A stretch of DNA of 64,000 nt from Ghiorsea sp. Its GTDB lineage: Bacteria; Pseudomonadota; Zetaproteobacteria; Mariprofundales; Mariprofundaceae. Shown in pieces: positions 28,131-39,766 of this stretch; the first letter of the stretch is position 1, and each line of letters opens with the position of its first letter. A program made the position numbers and the translations under genes. The notes beneath the pieces are model-generated. The model was given only the letters and a program-made list of their open reading frames with translations. It ran no database searches and had not been told where the DNA came from. The stretch lies in contig JAUZSH010000006.1 of assembly GCA_030949605.1 (NCBI GenBank), positions 83,404 to 147,403 of the forward strand. Reading direction: 5' to 3'.

Positions 28131-28584
28131 TTACTTCAAATTCATCAGTGTTTGCGTCAATTGTTTCAACACTTCTACTGTTGTTTCTTTATCTTCAGAT
28201 GAGACGTCTTCAACCAATTCCATTTGAAAGCCCAGTGCCATGGGAAGTGCCTGCTCTAACAAACCTTTACCTTTTTCAGTGAGGTGAATGTTGAAACGAC
28301 GACGGTCGTCTGGGTTCATCATTCGTTCCACCAAACCTTTTTTTTACCAAACCATCAATGCGCCGAGTAATTGTTGTTTTATCACGCATCATCAGCTCTA
28401 TAATCTTGGCTTGCGGCACATCCCCTTCTTGGAACAAACGCATCAGAATAGCAAATTCTTGCGCCACAATATTTAAGCCCGCTTGGGCAAATCGCTTTTC
28501 AATCTCCTCTGTCATCAAGTACGACACCCGATTGATATAAAACCCTAAAACCTGCTCAAATCTAAATTGCTTCAACTCACTCAT
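28131..28584 (-). pseudogene. MarR-family transcriptional regulator, frame interrupted in an A8 run
   Basis: The two frames give a ~150-residue MarR protein. A dimerisation helix is followed by the winged helix (DVPQAKIIELMMRDKTTITRRIDGLVKK, then GLVERMMNPDDRRRFNIHLTEKGKGLLEQA). The break lies in the T8 run 28338-28345 (A8 on the coding strand); seven As give an intact protein. Start 28584 has GGGAGA upstream. It heads the LolA-like/RND/barrel operon and lies divergent from gltB, so it is probably the local repressor. Confidence 0.8.
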
Positions 28585-28626
28585 CTCATTTCTCCCTTTG
28601 GCGCACTTTATGCACATTAGATGCAA

Positions 28627-28655
28627 TACGCAACTATTTAATTAAGCAACTAATC
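28627..28655. promoter_or_regulatory. Possible operator upstream of marR
   Basis: Between the divergent marR and gltB genes, two direct copies of GCAACTA lie 16 bases apart (28630-28636 and 28646-28652) around a TTAATTAA core. MarR operators often lie in this position, but the symmetry here is imperfect. The call is positional and weak. Confidence 0.25.
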
Positions 28656-28773
28656 TTAAATTGTATAAAACAATAATATTTCTACGATGACAAAAGCTTC
28701 ATAATTGGTTACTCTGCGCAACCTTTTTTAAAAAGGTGTAGGAATAGTGATAAGTTTTTCATTGGAGTCGCTG

Positions 28774-31700
28774 ATGACGCAAATGCCGAAAAAGCAAGGA
28801 TTATACAGCCCCCAACATGAGCATGATGCTTGTGGTGTAGGATTCGTTGCACATATTAAGAATGAAAAAAGCCATGATATTGTCGAAAAAGGCTTGGAGA
28901 TTTTACTTCGTCTAACCCACCGTGGTGCAGCAGGCGCTGACCCTAGAGAAGGTGATGGCGCAGGTATTCTACTTCAAATCCCAGACGACTTTTTTTCAAG
29001 CTGTTACACCTGACTCCGACATTATATTACCTGTCGCTGGTGAATATGGCGTTGGCATGATTTTCTTACCACAAGATGACGCACATCGCGCAGCTTGCGA
29101 AAAAATCATTGAAGATACCATTGCTGCAGAAGGTCAAAGTCTATTGGGTTGGCGTGATGTTCCTGTGGATGCGACCTATGCTGACTTACCTGAAAGCGTT
29201 TTGGCTTGCGAGCCTGTTTCACGCCAAATCTTTATCGGTCGCGGTAGCAACTGTGCTGACCAACAAGCATTTGAGCGCAAGTTATTTGTGATGCGTAAAA
29301 TCTTTGAAAATGCGATTGCGGATAAAGCCTTTGATGATAACGCCAAGTTTTATGTAAACTCTTTATCTACGCGCACCATTGTTTATAAAGGTATGTTTTT
29401 ATCACATCAAGTCGGTGCATATTTCACTGATTTAAGTGATGCGCGCATGAAATCTGCATTAGCATTAGTGCATCAACGCTTCTCCACCAACACTTTCCCA
29501 TCGTGGGAATTGGCTCATCCCTTCCGTATGGTGGCGCACAATGGTGAAATCAACACGGTTCGCGGCAACATCAACTGGATGAATGCTCGCCGTCACTCCA
29601 TGAAATCCAAGTATTTGGGTGATGATTTGGACAAGGTTTGGCCGCTCATTCCTGAAAATCAATCTGATACGGCATGTTTTGATAATGCTTTAGAGTTATT
29701 GGTGATGGGTGGTTACTCACTCACCCACGCTGCCATGCTTTTGATTCCTGAAGCTTGGGCTGGCAATGATTTGATGGATAAAAAACGCAAAGCATTTTAT
29801 GAACATCATGCGGCATTGATGGAACCTTGGGATGGTCCTGCAGCTGTTGCCTTTACCGATGGTATTCAAATTGGTGCAACACTAGATAGAAACGGTCTTC
29901 GTCCAGCTCGCTACTTGGTGACTGATGATGATTTGGTGGTCATGGCATCTGAAATGGGTGTTTTGGACATTCCTGAAGAAAAAATCATCAAAAAATGGCG
30001 ATTGCAACCTGGGAAAATGTTCCTGATTGACTTGGAAAAAGGTCAAATTATTGATGATGAAACCATTAAAAATGAATTGGCAAATGAACACAACTACCAA
30101 AAAATCCTCGCCGAAACTCAAATTCAGATTGAAGATTTGGATGCTGATGTCGAAGTTGTGCAACCTGAGCACGCCACACTATTAAACAAACAACAAGCAT
30201 TTGGTTATACCAAAGAAAATTTAAAATTCTTGATGGAACCTATGGTACTGACAGGTATGGAAGCCACTGGCTCTATGGGCAACGATACACCTCACGCTGT
30301 GTTGTCTAACCGTGCTAAACCACTGTATAACTATTTCCGTCAACTCTTTGCCCAAGTCACCAACCCACCGATTGATCCGATTCGTGAAGAAATGGTGATG
30401 AGCTTAACCTCTTTCATTGGTCCCAATCCCAATCTTTTGGGGCTTGGTGAAAATAAGCCTGACCTACGCTTAGAAGTACATCAGCCAATTCTAAGCAACT
30501 ATGATTTGGAGAAAGTTCGTCATATTCATGCTTCAACAGAGGGTAAATTCCGCACCGTCACCTTATCCATGTGTTACCCTGCCGACTCTGGAGCAGCAGG
30601 CATGGGTGTTGCTGTTGAGAATCTATGTAAACAAGCCGAACGCGCAGTGTTGGATAAGTTTAACATCATTATTCTATCCGACCGCGATATGGACGAACAA
30701 CACATTCCAATCCCTGCGCTGTTGGCAACATCAGCCGTGCATCAACATCTTATCAAGAAAGGTTTACGCGTGGAAACTGGGCTTGTCATTGAAACAGGTT
30801 CTGCTCGTGAAACCCAACACTTTGCAACACTTGCAGGTTTTGGTGCGGAAGCAGTGAATCCATACCTTGCCTTTGAAACATTGATTGATATGCGTAATTG
30901 TGGTCATTTGCCTGATGATTTAAGTGATGAGGTTATTATTGCCAACTTTATCAAAGCTGTGGGCAAAGGTTTGTATAAAGTGATGTCGAAGATGGGTATT
31001 TCAACCTACCAATCCTATTGTGGCGCGCAAATCTTTGAAGCCTTTGGTCTTTCAACAAAATTTGTTGACAAGTATTTCACAGGCACAGCTACCCAAATCG
31101 AAGGTATTGGCTTGGAAGAAGTTGCCAAAGAAGCGGTGATGCGTCATCAGCTTGCTTATGGTAACTCAATGATTCATAAGAAAATGTTGGATGTGGGTGG
31201 CGAATATGAATGGCGTGTGCGCGGTGAACAACATGCATTAACCCCTGAAACCATTGCCAAGCTGCAACATGCTGTCCGCACCAGCAATTATGATTTATAC
31301 AAAGAGTTTGCCAATACTATCAACAATCAAAAAGGCAGATTGGTGACCTTGCGCGGTTTATTCAAATTCAACAAAGGCAATTCGATTTCAATTGATGAGG
31401 TTGAGCCTGCAACAAATATCGTAAAACGTTTTGTAACAGGCGCGATGTCTTTTGGCTCCATTTCACACGAAGCACACAGCACCTTGGCGATTGCCATGAA
31501 TCGCTTGGGTGGCAAATCCAACACAGGTGAAGGTGGTGAAGAAGTTGCACGTTTCACACCATTACCCAATGGCGACTCCATGCGTTCTGCGATTAAGCAG
31601 GTTGCATCTGGTCGTTTTGGTGTAACCGCAGAATACTTAGCCAACGCCGACCAAATTCAAATCAAGATGGCACAAGGTGCGAAACCTGGTGAAGGTGGGC

Positions 31701-33373
31701 AACTTCCAGGTCACAAAGTGGATGAACGTATTGGTAAAGTGCGCCATTCAACGCCAGGTGTGGGTTTGATTTCTCCGCCGCCCCACCATGATATTTACTC
31801 CATTGAAGATTTGGCACAATTAATTTTCGACCTTAAAAACACCAATACCGATGCTGATATTTCAGTAAAATTGGTATCTGAAATTGGTGTCGGTACGGTT
31901 GCTGCGGGCGTGGTCAAGGCTCATGCCGACCATGTGGTAATTGCAGGTCACGATGGTGGCACGGGTGCTTCTCCGCTTACATCCATCAAATATGCAGGCT
32001 CTGCTTGGGAAGTTGGTTTGGCTGAAACCCAGCAAACACTACTCTTGAACCGTTTGCGTAGCCGCACACGTTTGCAAGCTGATGGGCAAATGCGTACAGG
32101 TCGTGATGTTGCCATTGCTGCATTATTGGGTGCGGATGAAGTGGCATTTGGCACGATTGCCTTGATTGCTGAAGGTTGCGTGATGATGCGTAAATGTCAT
32201 CTCAACACTTGCCCAGTCGGTGTCGCCACACAAGATGCTGAATTACGCAAGAAATTCGTGGGTAAACCTGAAGATGTGGTCAACTACTTCATGTATGTCG
32301 CTGAAGAAACCCGTGAAATCATGGCTGAACTTGGTTTTAGAACTTTTGATGACATGGTTGGACGTGTGGATATGTTGGACACTGATGATGCTGTTCGTCA
32401 TTGGAAATCTGAAGGCATTGATTTATCCCCAATCTTCCACCAAGTAGAATCTGAAGACAATAAATCACATAACCAAGCACAAGACCATGGCTTGGATAAA
32501 CTCATTGATAACAAACTTATTGCTGAAGCAAAATCAGCACTTGAAAACAAAACACCCGTTATCATTAATACCGATATTTGCAATGTTGACCGTAGCTTCG
32601 GCACTATGCTTTCGGGCAAAGTTGCCAAAAAATATGGTCATGCTGGTTTACCTGAAGATACCATCGTAATTAATGCCAAGGGTACGGCTGGGCAATCGCT
32701 AGGCGCATGGCTTGCGCGTGGTGTATTCATCAACCTTGTCGGTATTGGTAATGATTATGTGGGTAAAGGTTTGTCAGGTGGTCGCATCAGTATTCGCCCA
32801 CCAGAAGAAACACCTATCAAAGCCGAAGAAAACAGTATCGTGGGTAACACAGTTTTGTTTGGTGCAGTTGATGGCGAGGCATACTTCAATGGTATTGCAG
32901 GCGAACGTTTTGCCGTGCGCAACTCTGGTGCTGTCGCTGTTGTTGAAGGCGTGGGCGACCATGGTTGCGAATATATGACAGGTGGCACGATTGCGATTTT
33001 GGGTGAAACAGGGCGTAACTTTGCCGCAGGTATGTCGGGCGGCATGGCGTATGTGTATGATGCGAATGGTGCATTTGAAAGCCGCTGCAACAAAGCGCAA
33101 GTTGCTTTGGAAAAGGTTGAAGGTTCGGCATCAGAAAGCAGTGCGAATGAATCATTAAATATTGAGCACAGCATTGACCAAAATGATGCGCAAACATTGT
33201 TCAATATGATTTCTCGCCATGTGCATTACACCAACTCAGCGCGTGGTAAAGAAATTTTGGACAACTGGGATGATTCACTTGGCAAGTTTATCAAAGTGAT
33301 GCCAGTAGACTACAAACGCGCTCTTGCAGAGCGCAAAACAAAAGCAGTATCTGAGGAGACGACTCATGGGTAA
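28774..33373 (+). pseudogene. gltB: Glutamate synthase large subunit, frame interrupted by one extra T in a T7 run
   Basis: Joined across the frame break, the product is ~1532 residues: a full GltB. The N-terminal Ntn amidotransferase domain starts at [11 protein letters not shown], the Cys being the expected processed nucleophile. The central domain, the FMN-binding synthase domain (VSEIGVGTVAAGVVKAHADHVVIAGHDGGTGASPL), a Cys-rich Fe-S segment (MRKCHLNTCPVGV) and the C-terminal beta-helix follow. The break is at 28990-28996; six Ts restore [10 protein letters not shown]. The other ~1450 codons are intact, so sequencing error or slippage is likelier than inactivation. The start at 28774 has GGAG upstream. 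Confidence 0.88.
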
Positions 33374-34808
33374 ACCAACAGGGTTCAAAGAATTTGAACG
33401 TCAAAACCTAAGCTACGCACCTGTTGCAGAACGTGTGGTTCATTTCAAAGAGTTTTCAAAGCTACCATCGGATGATGATTTAAAAACGCAAGGTGCGCGT
33501 TGCATGGATTGTGGTATCCCCTTTTGTCACAATGGTTGCCCTGTGAATAATATCATCCCTGATTGGAATGATTTGGTTTACCGCTCGCAATGGCAAGAAG
33601 CCCTTGATGTGCTTCACTCCACCAATAACTTCCCTGAGTTTACAGGTCGCATTTGTCCAGCACCTTGCGAAGAAGCTTGCACGGTTAATTTGATTGGTGA
33701 TGCAGTCACCATCAAAAACATTGAGTTGGCAATTGTTGAAAAGGGTTTTGAAAATGACTGGATAAAACCTGAAATCGCCGAGAAAAAAACAGGCAAAAAG
33801 ATTGCTATTGTTGGTTCAGGTCCTGCGGGCATGGCATGTGCGCAGCAATTGGCGCGCGTGGGTCATGATGTTGTTCTTTTTGAAAAAGAAAATCGCATTG
33901 GTGGTTTGATGCGTTATGGCATTCCAAACTTTAAGTTTGATAAAGCCGTAATTGACCGTCGTATGCAGCAGATGGAAGCTGAAGGTGTTGAGTTCCGTGT
34001 CAACCAACATATTGGCGTGGATACTCCTGCCCAATCATTGCTCGCTGAGTTTGATGCTGTTGTTTTGACAGGTGGTGCTGAAAAACCGCGTGACTTACCG
34101 ATTGAAGGTCGTGATTTCACTGGCATTAATTTTGCGATGGAGCTACTCACCAAAAACACCAAGCGTGTGCTTGGCGATGACATTCCTGAAGATGAATTTA
34201 TTTCAGCCAAAGGTAAACATGTGGTCGTTATTGGTGGTGGTGATACAGGTTCGGATTGCATAGGCACATCCAACCGTCATGGTGCAGCATCTATTACCCA
34301 ACTTGAAATTATGCCAGCACCACCTGAAACACCCAACAAACTGGTGACATGGCCTGACTGGCCCATGAAAATGCGCACATCCACTTCACAAGAAGAAGGA
34401 TGTGAGCGTGACTTTGCTGTGACCACTAAACGTTTTATTGGTGAGAATGGGCAAGTCACAGGTATTGTTTGCGCCCGTGTGGATTGGTCACAAGATGATA
34501 GTGGGCAGTGGAAGATGACGGAGATTGAAGGTTCTGAATTTACCCTCAAAGCGGATGTTGTGTTCCTCGCTATGGGTTTTGTTCATCCAGTTCATGAAGG
34601 TATGCTTGAAGAACTAGCTGTCGCCAAAGATGTTCGAGGCAATGTCTCCGCGAATATGGATGACTATAAAACAAGCTTGAATAAAGTTTTCTCTGCAGGT
34701 GATATGCGCCGTGGTCAATCACTAGTTGTTTGGGCAATTCGTGAAGGTAGACAATGCGCTGCGTCCGTGGATACATTCCTTATGGGTGAAACAGGTTTAC
34801 CGCGTTAA
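33366..34808 (+). CDS. gltD: Glutamate synthase small subunit
   Basis: A 480-residue NADPH-dependent flavoprotein partner of GltB. The N-terminal Cys-rich region ([29 protein letters not shown]) binds Fe-S clusters. It is followed by FAD ([20 protein letters not shown]) and NADPH ([12 protein letters not shown]) binding motifs. The start at 33366 has GAGGAG upstream and overlaps the gltB end by eight bases. A strong terminator follows at 34840. Confidence 0.95.
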   Translation: MGKPTGFKEFERQNLSYAPVAERVVHFKEFSKLPSDDDLKTQGARCMDCGIPFCHNGCPVNNIIPDWNDLVYRSQWQEALDVLHSTNNFPEFTGRICPAPCEEACTVNLIGDAVTIKNIELAIVEKGFENDWIKPEIAEKKTGKKIAIVGSGPAGMACAQQLARVGHDVVLFEKENRIGGLMRYGIPNFKFDKAVIDRRMQQMEAEGVEFRVNQHIGVDTPAQSLLAEFDAVVLTGGAEKPRDLPIEGRDFTGINFAMELLTKNTKRVLGDDIPEDEFISAKGKHVVVIGGGDTGSDCIGTSNRHGAASITQLEIMPAPPETPNKLVTWPDWPMKMRTSTSQEEGCERDFAVTTKRFIGENGQVTGIVCARVDWSQDDSGQWKMTEIEGSEFTLKADVVFLAMGFVHPVHEGMLEELAVAKDVRGNVSANMDDYKTSLNKVFSAGDMRRGQSLVVWAIREGRQCAASVDTFLMGETGLPR

Positions 34809-34839
34809 ACCGTCATACACCGATTCAACGAATGAAGCA

Positions 34840-34868
34840 AAAAGACCGCCATGTGCGGTCTTTTTTTA
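34840..34868. terminator. Bidirectional rho-independent terminator
   Basis: AAAGACCGC and GCGGTCTTT form a stem around CATGT, with T7 on the plus side and T5 on the minus side. It ends gltBD (+) and the long minus-strand mla-to-phosphatase run. Confidence 0.9.
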
Positions 34869-34876
34869 TGCCTTGT

Positions 34877-35323
34877 TCAAAAACGAGATACCCAAGTATC
34901 CACACATGTCGCAATCTCACCATAAACACGTTGAAATGTTTCTTCTGACCTGCCCATAGGGTCATCAATGATTTTTCCACCGCATGGTTGGGATAACAGC
35001 ATTACTTTGCCAATGTGTTCAGGTTTCTTTTTCATCAAATGCGCCCGCTGGTCAGGCTCCATCACCAACACCAGTCCTGCCCTATCCATATCTGGAGCTA
35101 GCAAGGCATTGGATAGGTGCGTGCTCATATCTACACCAAACTCTAAACCAACTTTTAATCCAGATTCAGGTACACCTTTACCTTGAATCATCAGCAAACT
35201 TCGGCTAAACACTTCACCTTCGATACCCTTTTCTGCCAAAGCTTGGCGCATATAAAATTCAGCAAAGGGGCTGCGGCAAATATTGCCTGCACACACCATC
35301 ATAATTGGGCTGGGCATAAACAT
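34877..35323 (-). CDS. Low-molecular-weight protein tyrosine phosphatase
   Basis: The 148-residue protein carries the P-loop VCAGNICRSP (catalytic Cys11, Arg17) near the N-terminus and the DDPMG aspartate loop near residue 120. This is the LMW-PTP fold, also shared with arsenate reductases. Targets in bacteria are often tyrosine kinases of polysaccharide export, none of which is seen here. It is the last gene of the minus-strand run, three bases after dnaQ. Starts at 35317 or 35302 are also possible. Confidence 0.88.
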   Translation of the reverse strand: MFMPSPIMMVCAGNICRSPFAEFYMRQALAEKGIEGEVFSRSLLMIQGKGVPESGLKVGLEFGVDMSTHLSNALLAPDMDRAGLVLVMEPDQRAHLMKKKPEHIGKVMLLSQPCGGKIIDDPMGRSEETFQRVYGEIATCVDTWVSRF

Positions 35324-35326
35324 AAA

Positions 35327-36055
35327 TTAACTCTCCTTCCATAAAGCTGCATCACCACTTTCTTTGGCGATACGCTGCATCAAAGCTTGATGACGTTGCA
35401 AATCTTCACTTCGAATATTGATAGCATCGCGTCTAACCAACGCTGCTGTCTCACTTTTTTCTGTTTGGCTACGCACAGCCGATGGAAGCCGCACAAATTC
35501 TGATGCAGGTTTAATACCCAAATCCATGCCTAACGAAAACTGACGACCACCTGTCATGCCCAAATAGACTTGCCCCAGCAATTCCGAATCCAAAAGTGCG
35601 CCATGCAACTCTCGATGCCCACGCTCAACCTCAAAACGGTCACACAAAGCATCAAGGTTATTACGTTGCCGTGGAAATTGTTTCTTCGCCATTGCAAGCG
35701 TATCAATCACAGGTATTTCATGAATGTTGGGCAAGCCACAGGCTTCCAACTCCGCCATAATAAAACCCAAATCAAATGGTGCATTGTGAATCACCAATGT
35801 TCCACCCTGAATAAAGTCCAAAAACTCTTGCGCTATATCTGCAAAACGGAGCTCATCTTTCACTCGTGCATCATCAATACCGTGGATACGCACCACTTCA
35901 GCAGGAATCTTGCGCCCAGGGTTCATAAACTTATGGAATGTTACATTCTGGTTCATATCACGATTTTCAATCGCAATCGCACCAATTTCTACCATTTTAT
36001 CACCATTGGAAGGTGATAAACCCGTAGTTTCGGTATCCAACATAATTAATCGCAT
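35327..36055 (-). CDS. dnaQ: DNA polymerase III epsilon subunit (proofreading exonuclease)
   Basis: From ATG 36055 a 242-residue DnaQ is encoded, the same size as in E. coli. Exo I (MLDTETTGLS), Exo II (VIHNAPFDLGFI) and Exo III-epsilon (HRELHGALLDSELLGQVYL) motifs supply the metal-binding Asp/Glu and the catalytic His. An AAGGA site lies eight bases upstream of the ATG. In the given sequence this frame is continuous with the upstream AsmA-like gene. I infer that dnaQ is normally a separate gene (see findings). Confidence 0.92.
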   Translation of the reverse strand: MRLIMLDTETTGLSPSNGDKMVEIGAIAIENRDMNQNVTFHKFMNPGRKIPAEVVRIHGIDDARVKDELRFADIAQEFLDFIQGGTLVIHNAPFDLGFIMAELEACGLPNIHEIPVIDTLAMAKKQFPRQRNNLDALCDRFEVERGHRELHGALLDSELLGQVYLGMTGGRQFSLGMDLGIKPASEFVRLPSAVRSQTEKSETAALVRRDAINIRSEDLQRHQALMQRIAKESGDAALWKES

Positions 36056-39000
36056 ACGCTTATTCCTTAGCCTCACCTTTTTCTTAGGCTCAAACCATTT
36101 GCTTGGCGTGAACAAGTCTTCCAAATAACCCCCCGACGGTAAACCTGCTGTTGCTGCACCAATCTCATCTACGACTGCATCTGATGCTGAACCATGAACA
36201 TGATATATTTTACGCAATATACTTTTATCTTCGCCAGTTAAAATTGAACCCAACAAAGGAATCTCACTGATAATGACTTCAGCATTTTGCCATGGTCGCG
36301 CCACGAGCACAATATCCATTGTTCCGTCTTTCAAATCAATCTCACCCGTGCCACCCGCATCTAAAGCTGAAGATAAAAAACCCAGTTGCGTAATATTCAG
36401 TATGTTACTTGAAAAGTAAGCTTCAACTTGCAATTTATCATACAATAAACCATCACCAACCACATCCTCCCTATCGAGTATCAGATACTTGGGTAAATCA
36501 ACAAGACTCATCGCCGCCAGTAAATGCGTTAATGTTCCACCTTCCATAATTCGCCCATGATTCACCCTTAGCTTGAAACTTCCTTTCATTTCACGCCACC
36601 AAGGCTCTCCATCTTTGTATTCACCATGCCCTAAAAACAGAGCCGCCATATCACCTTCATGAAATAATTTATCCAACTCTGCTTGCTTCATCAGTGTACC
36701 AAACTCGCCTTCCATGAGTGCTAAACCTTGCCAACGTAGAGAGCCATCTGGCTGCGTTTTCACAGATCCTGATGCCTGTAACCATTGACCTGACCCCCGT
36801 GCTTCAAACAAGTTTAATTCATAAAAACCCAAATCATACAGAGTAAAGTCTGCTTTAATTTCCTCTAAGCTGGTGTCCTGAGAAGAAAAATAATCAACCT
36901 TAATTTTACCCAAACTTTTATTATTCGAGGAAAAGCTGACATTAACCTTTTCAGCATAGCTATTTTCCCACACAACTTTATCTATATCAGCCACAACCGA
37001 CCAAGGGCGTTGAGATTGCTTTACATTATCATTTCCTGTTAAATACATGGATAACACAGGTTTATCCATGTATGCAGCATTCACTTCAATACGCCATGCC
37101 ACCTTTTCATTCAAAGGCATATCTAACTTCACATCACCTTGAAATGCAGGTGTTACAATATCTTGAAAAGAAAAGTTGATATTGTTTTCATCAATAGAAA
37201 TTGAACTCTTTAAAGAAAAGTTTTTATGCTCTGCCTTGAACACATCAATTTGTATGGGCAATATTTCAGAACCAACTTGATGCCCAACAAAAGGTAGGTG
37301 TAATGTTTCTAAACCTTGCTTATCAAAACCAATAAAGTTATCCCAATCATTGGCAGATAGATCCAAATCACCCGACCATTTTCCCTTATCATAACTAACC
37401 TGAACTTTGCTTAACCCTTGTGGGTTCACAATAGGTAAAGAAAATGTATCGGTTAAATTTGCCAAGGGTGCATAGCCATCAAGCAAGACATCTTGCAAAA
37501 CCCACCCTTTATTTTTATCAATAAACGCAGTTAAATCCCCCTTTAACCACGGCAAGGTTATGTGCATGTTTTTTAAATCTAGACCCCGTTGATAGTCCCA
37601 AACTGCTTCACCACTTTGAACTGCTATCGACACATCTTGCGGTGCAATGTGCCAAACTTGATTTGTCATGGGTTCTAATCTTACAACCACATCTTGCGGC
37701 TCATTTTCATCCAAATCCCATGATAAATATACTTTAGCCTGAGCTGGAGCATCACCCCACACCAGCGGTGCAGCTGATTCAGGATCTAGCCACGTATGTA
37801 ATGAACCCACATCAACTTGCCCTTCTGCATTCACATCCATCAATAATGTATCCCAAGCAATGTGATAGTCTCCATGGAGTATGCCAAGCCCATCATTAAG
37901 CTCCGCATGGTTAATCTTCGCTTGCAACTGCTGCTCATCCACCCATACGTCAGCAGAAATATGATATAGATAATCACCTTCCAAACCCAAGGCAATATCT
38001 GCATCATGTGCTTGCGCTGTGACATGGTATTTCATATCCAATAAGTTCTGCAATGTTGGCGCATCGTGCAGTGGTGTTTTCCATGGTAAGTCCACATTAG
38101 CACTCACCTGATTGATTCGACCATGTTTCATACTTGCCAACCACTGATGAAACAATTCGTCGCCAATCGGGCGCAACCACGACCACAACAAAGGCATAGC
38201 TGTTGAAGCATCTAAAGCTTCAATGTGTAATATATCTTCTTGCCACAAAGCTTTGAACACACCGAAATTATCGCCATCTTTCCACTGTAAATCAGAAGCT
38301 TCAAAGGCAACAAGGGCTACATTACCTTCGCTTATATCCAATTGTATATCACCATGAGATGACAATGAATCAAATGGAATGCGGATATCTTCTTCATCAA
38401 AAGCAAGTAAACCATCATCAGCTTGAACATCACTTTGCCAAGCCCATTGACTCTTGGCTTGACGTTGTATACTTATCTTAAAATCGTTCATACCCTGCGC
38501 ATGTTCTAGCCAAGTATGGGGTAAGTAGGAAAAATTAGTGATATTTAGGTCTATTTTCTTTGGTAAACCATCACTATCCCAATGAGTCTTGAGTGCCAAA
38601 CCGTATGCATCCAAAGTTATGGATGTCGCCCACGGTGTTATCTCAGCATCAGCATGGTATATTTTCTGTGTTTCACCTTGGTATGTCCAATTGATTTGAA
38701 CATTATTCAGTTTTGTTGTGATATACACTGGGGAGGTGTGGCTTGCTCTCTCGACATCAGCATCCAAGTTCAATGCGATTACACCACCTGTGAGTGAAAG
38801 AACAGGAGCGGTATCAGCATGAAACAATTGGGGCATTGAGTATGAAAGGATAATGCGAGAATTATCTATCGAGAATGCGTTCGATGATATATGGACAGCT
38901 CCAACATCAAATACGGGACCCGAATTCCAGCTCATATTAACCGATTGAATATTGACATGGTCGGTATTCAATGCCGAACCTATCTTTTGTTCAAAATAAG

Positions 39001-39115
39001 CTTTAACAAAAGAAATATCTGGGGAAGAAGAAAAAAGTGCTACAATCGATGTTAATGCAATAATAATCAACATCAATACAATTCGACAGCTGCGAATCAA
39101 ACAAATTTTTACCAT
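36056..39115 (-). CDS. AsmA/YhdP-like membrane-anchored protein, reading in frame into dnaQ
   Basis: About 1020 residues. There is an N-terminal TM segment (IVLMLIIIALTSIVALFSSS), then long strand-rich DUF3971-like repeats typical of bridge-like lipid transporters. A C-terminal AsmA-type domain (QLGFLSSALDAGGTGEIDLKDGTMDIVLVARP) ends near residue 1000. Family members (YhdP, TamB, AsmA) span the periplasm and help phospholipids reach the outer membrane. It directly follows mlaC on the same strand, supporting a lipid-traffic role. No stop separates it from dnaQ; one fewer A in the T5 run at 36078-36082 would end it at 36073. Confidence 0.75.
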
Positions 39116-39157
39116 TCAACTACACCAAGGAAAAGCTTAGAAAACGAATATAAGCAT

Positions 39158-39766
39158 TTAACCTTTGGCTTTTAATTTAGCAACTTTTTTGCCTAAAATA
39201 TCCATCAAACCATCAATACCTTGTTTTTTAACAATCGACTTAAAATCTTTACGGAACGTTGTCACCAAACTCACGCCTTCAATTTTAATATCATACACCT
39301 GCCAACCAGAGTGTGTTTGATGCAAGCGGTATTCCATAGGAATTGATTTGTTACTATCTACAACAGCACCTTTGACACGCGCTTTATCTTTCTTAAATTC
39401 AGCATCTTTAAGTACAACTTTCTGTCCATTGTATGCTGCCAGTTGATTACCATACGAAAATTCAAGAACTTGGCGAAACAGCTCTGTAAATTCAGCTTTT
39501 TTAGCTTCATTCATTTTTTTCCATGGTTTGCCCACGCTACGGCGTGACATTTCACGGTAATCAAATTTACCTGCCACAACTTGGCGAATACCTTCACGAT
39601 CCATAGCATTGACTGTTGTTTTGTCTTCTCTAGATTCTAATACAGCAATGATTGATTCAATCGTGCTCATAACCACTTGTTTTGGTGTTGTTTCTTCTGC
39701 TCCTGCCCATGACGAAAAACCCAACATCAATAAAAATATGACGATACTTTTTTGGAACGGGATCAT
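39158..39766 (-). CDS. mlaC: Mla system periplasmic phospholipid-binding protein
   Basis: A 202-residue periplasmic protein with a signal peptide (ending SSWAGA-EE). It matches the MlaC/Ttg2D pattern: FDYREMSRRSVGKPWKKM, EFTELFRQVLEFSYGNQL, SIPMEYRLHQTHSGWQVYDIKIEGVSLVTTFRKDFKSIV. It shuttles phospholipid between the outer membrane and the MlaFEDB complex. The start overlaps the mlaD stop by four bases. Confidence 0.93.
   Translation of the reverse strand: MIPFQKSIVIFLLMLGFSSWAGAEETTPKQVVMSTIESIIAVLESREDKTTVNAMDREGIRQVVAGKFDYREMSRRSVGKPWKKMNEAKKAEFTELFRQVLEFSYGNQLAAYNGQKVVLKDAEFKKDKARVKGAVVDSNKSIPMEYRLHQTHSGWQVYDIKIEGVSLVTTFRKDFKSIVKKQGIDGLMDILGKKVAKLKAKG

Noticed and set aside
28276..28626. 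Two separate small MarR-like genes
   Set aside because: The two frames join into one complete MarR protein on removal of one base from an A8 run.
35327..39115. A genuine AsmA-DnaQ fusion enzyme
   Set aside because: The two halves act in different compartments, dnaQ has its own start and ribosome binding site, and one homopolymer base explains the join. It is reported as two genes with a caveat.
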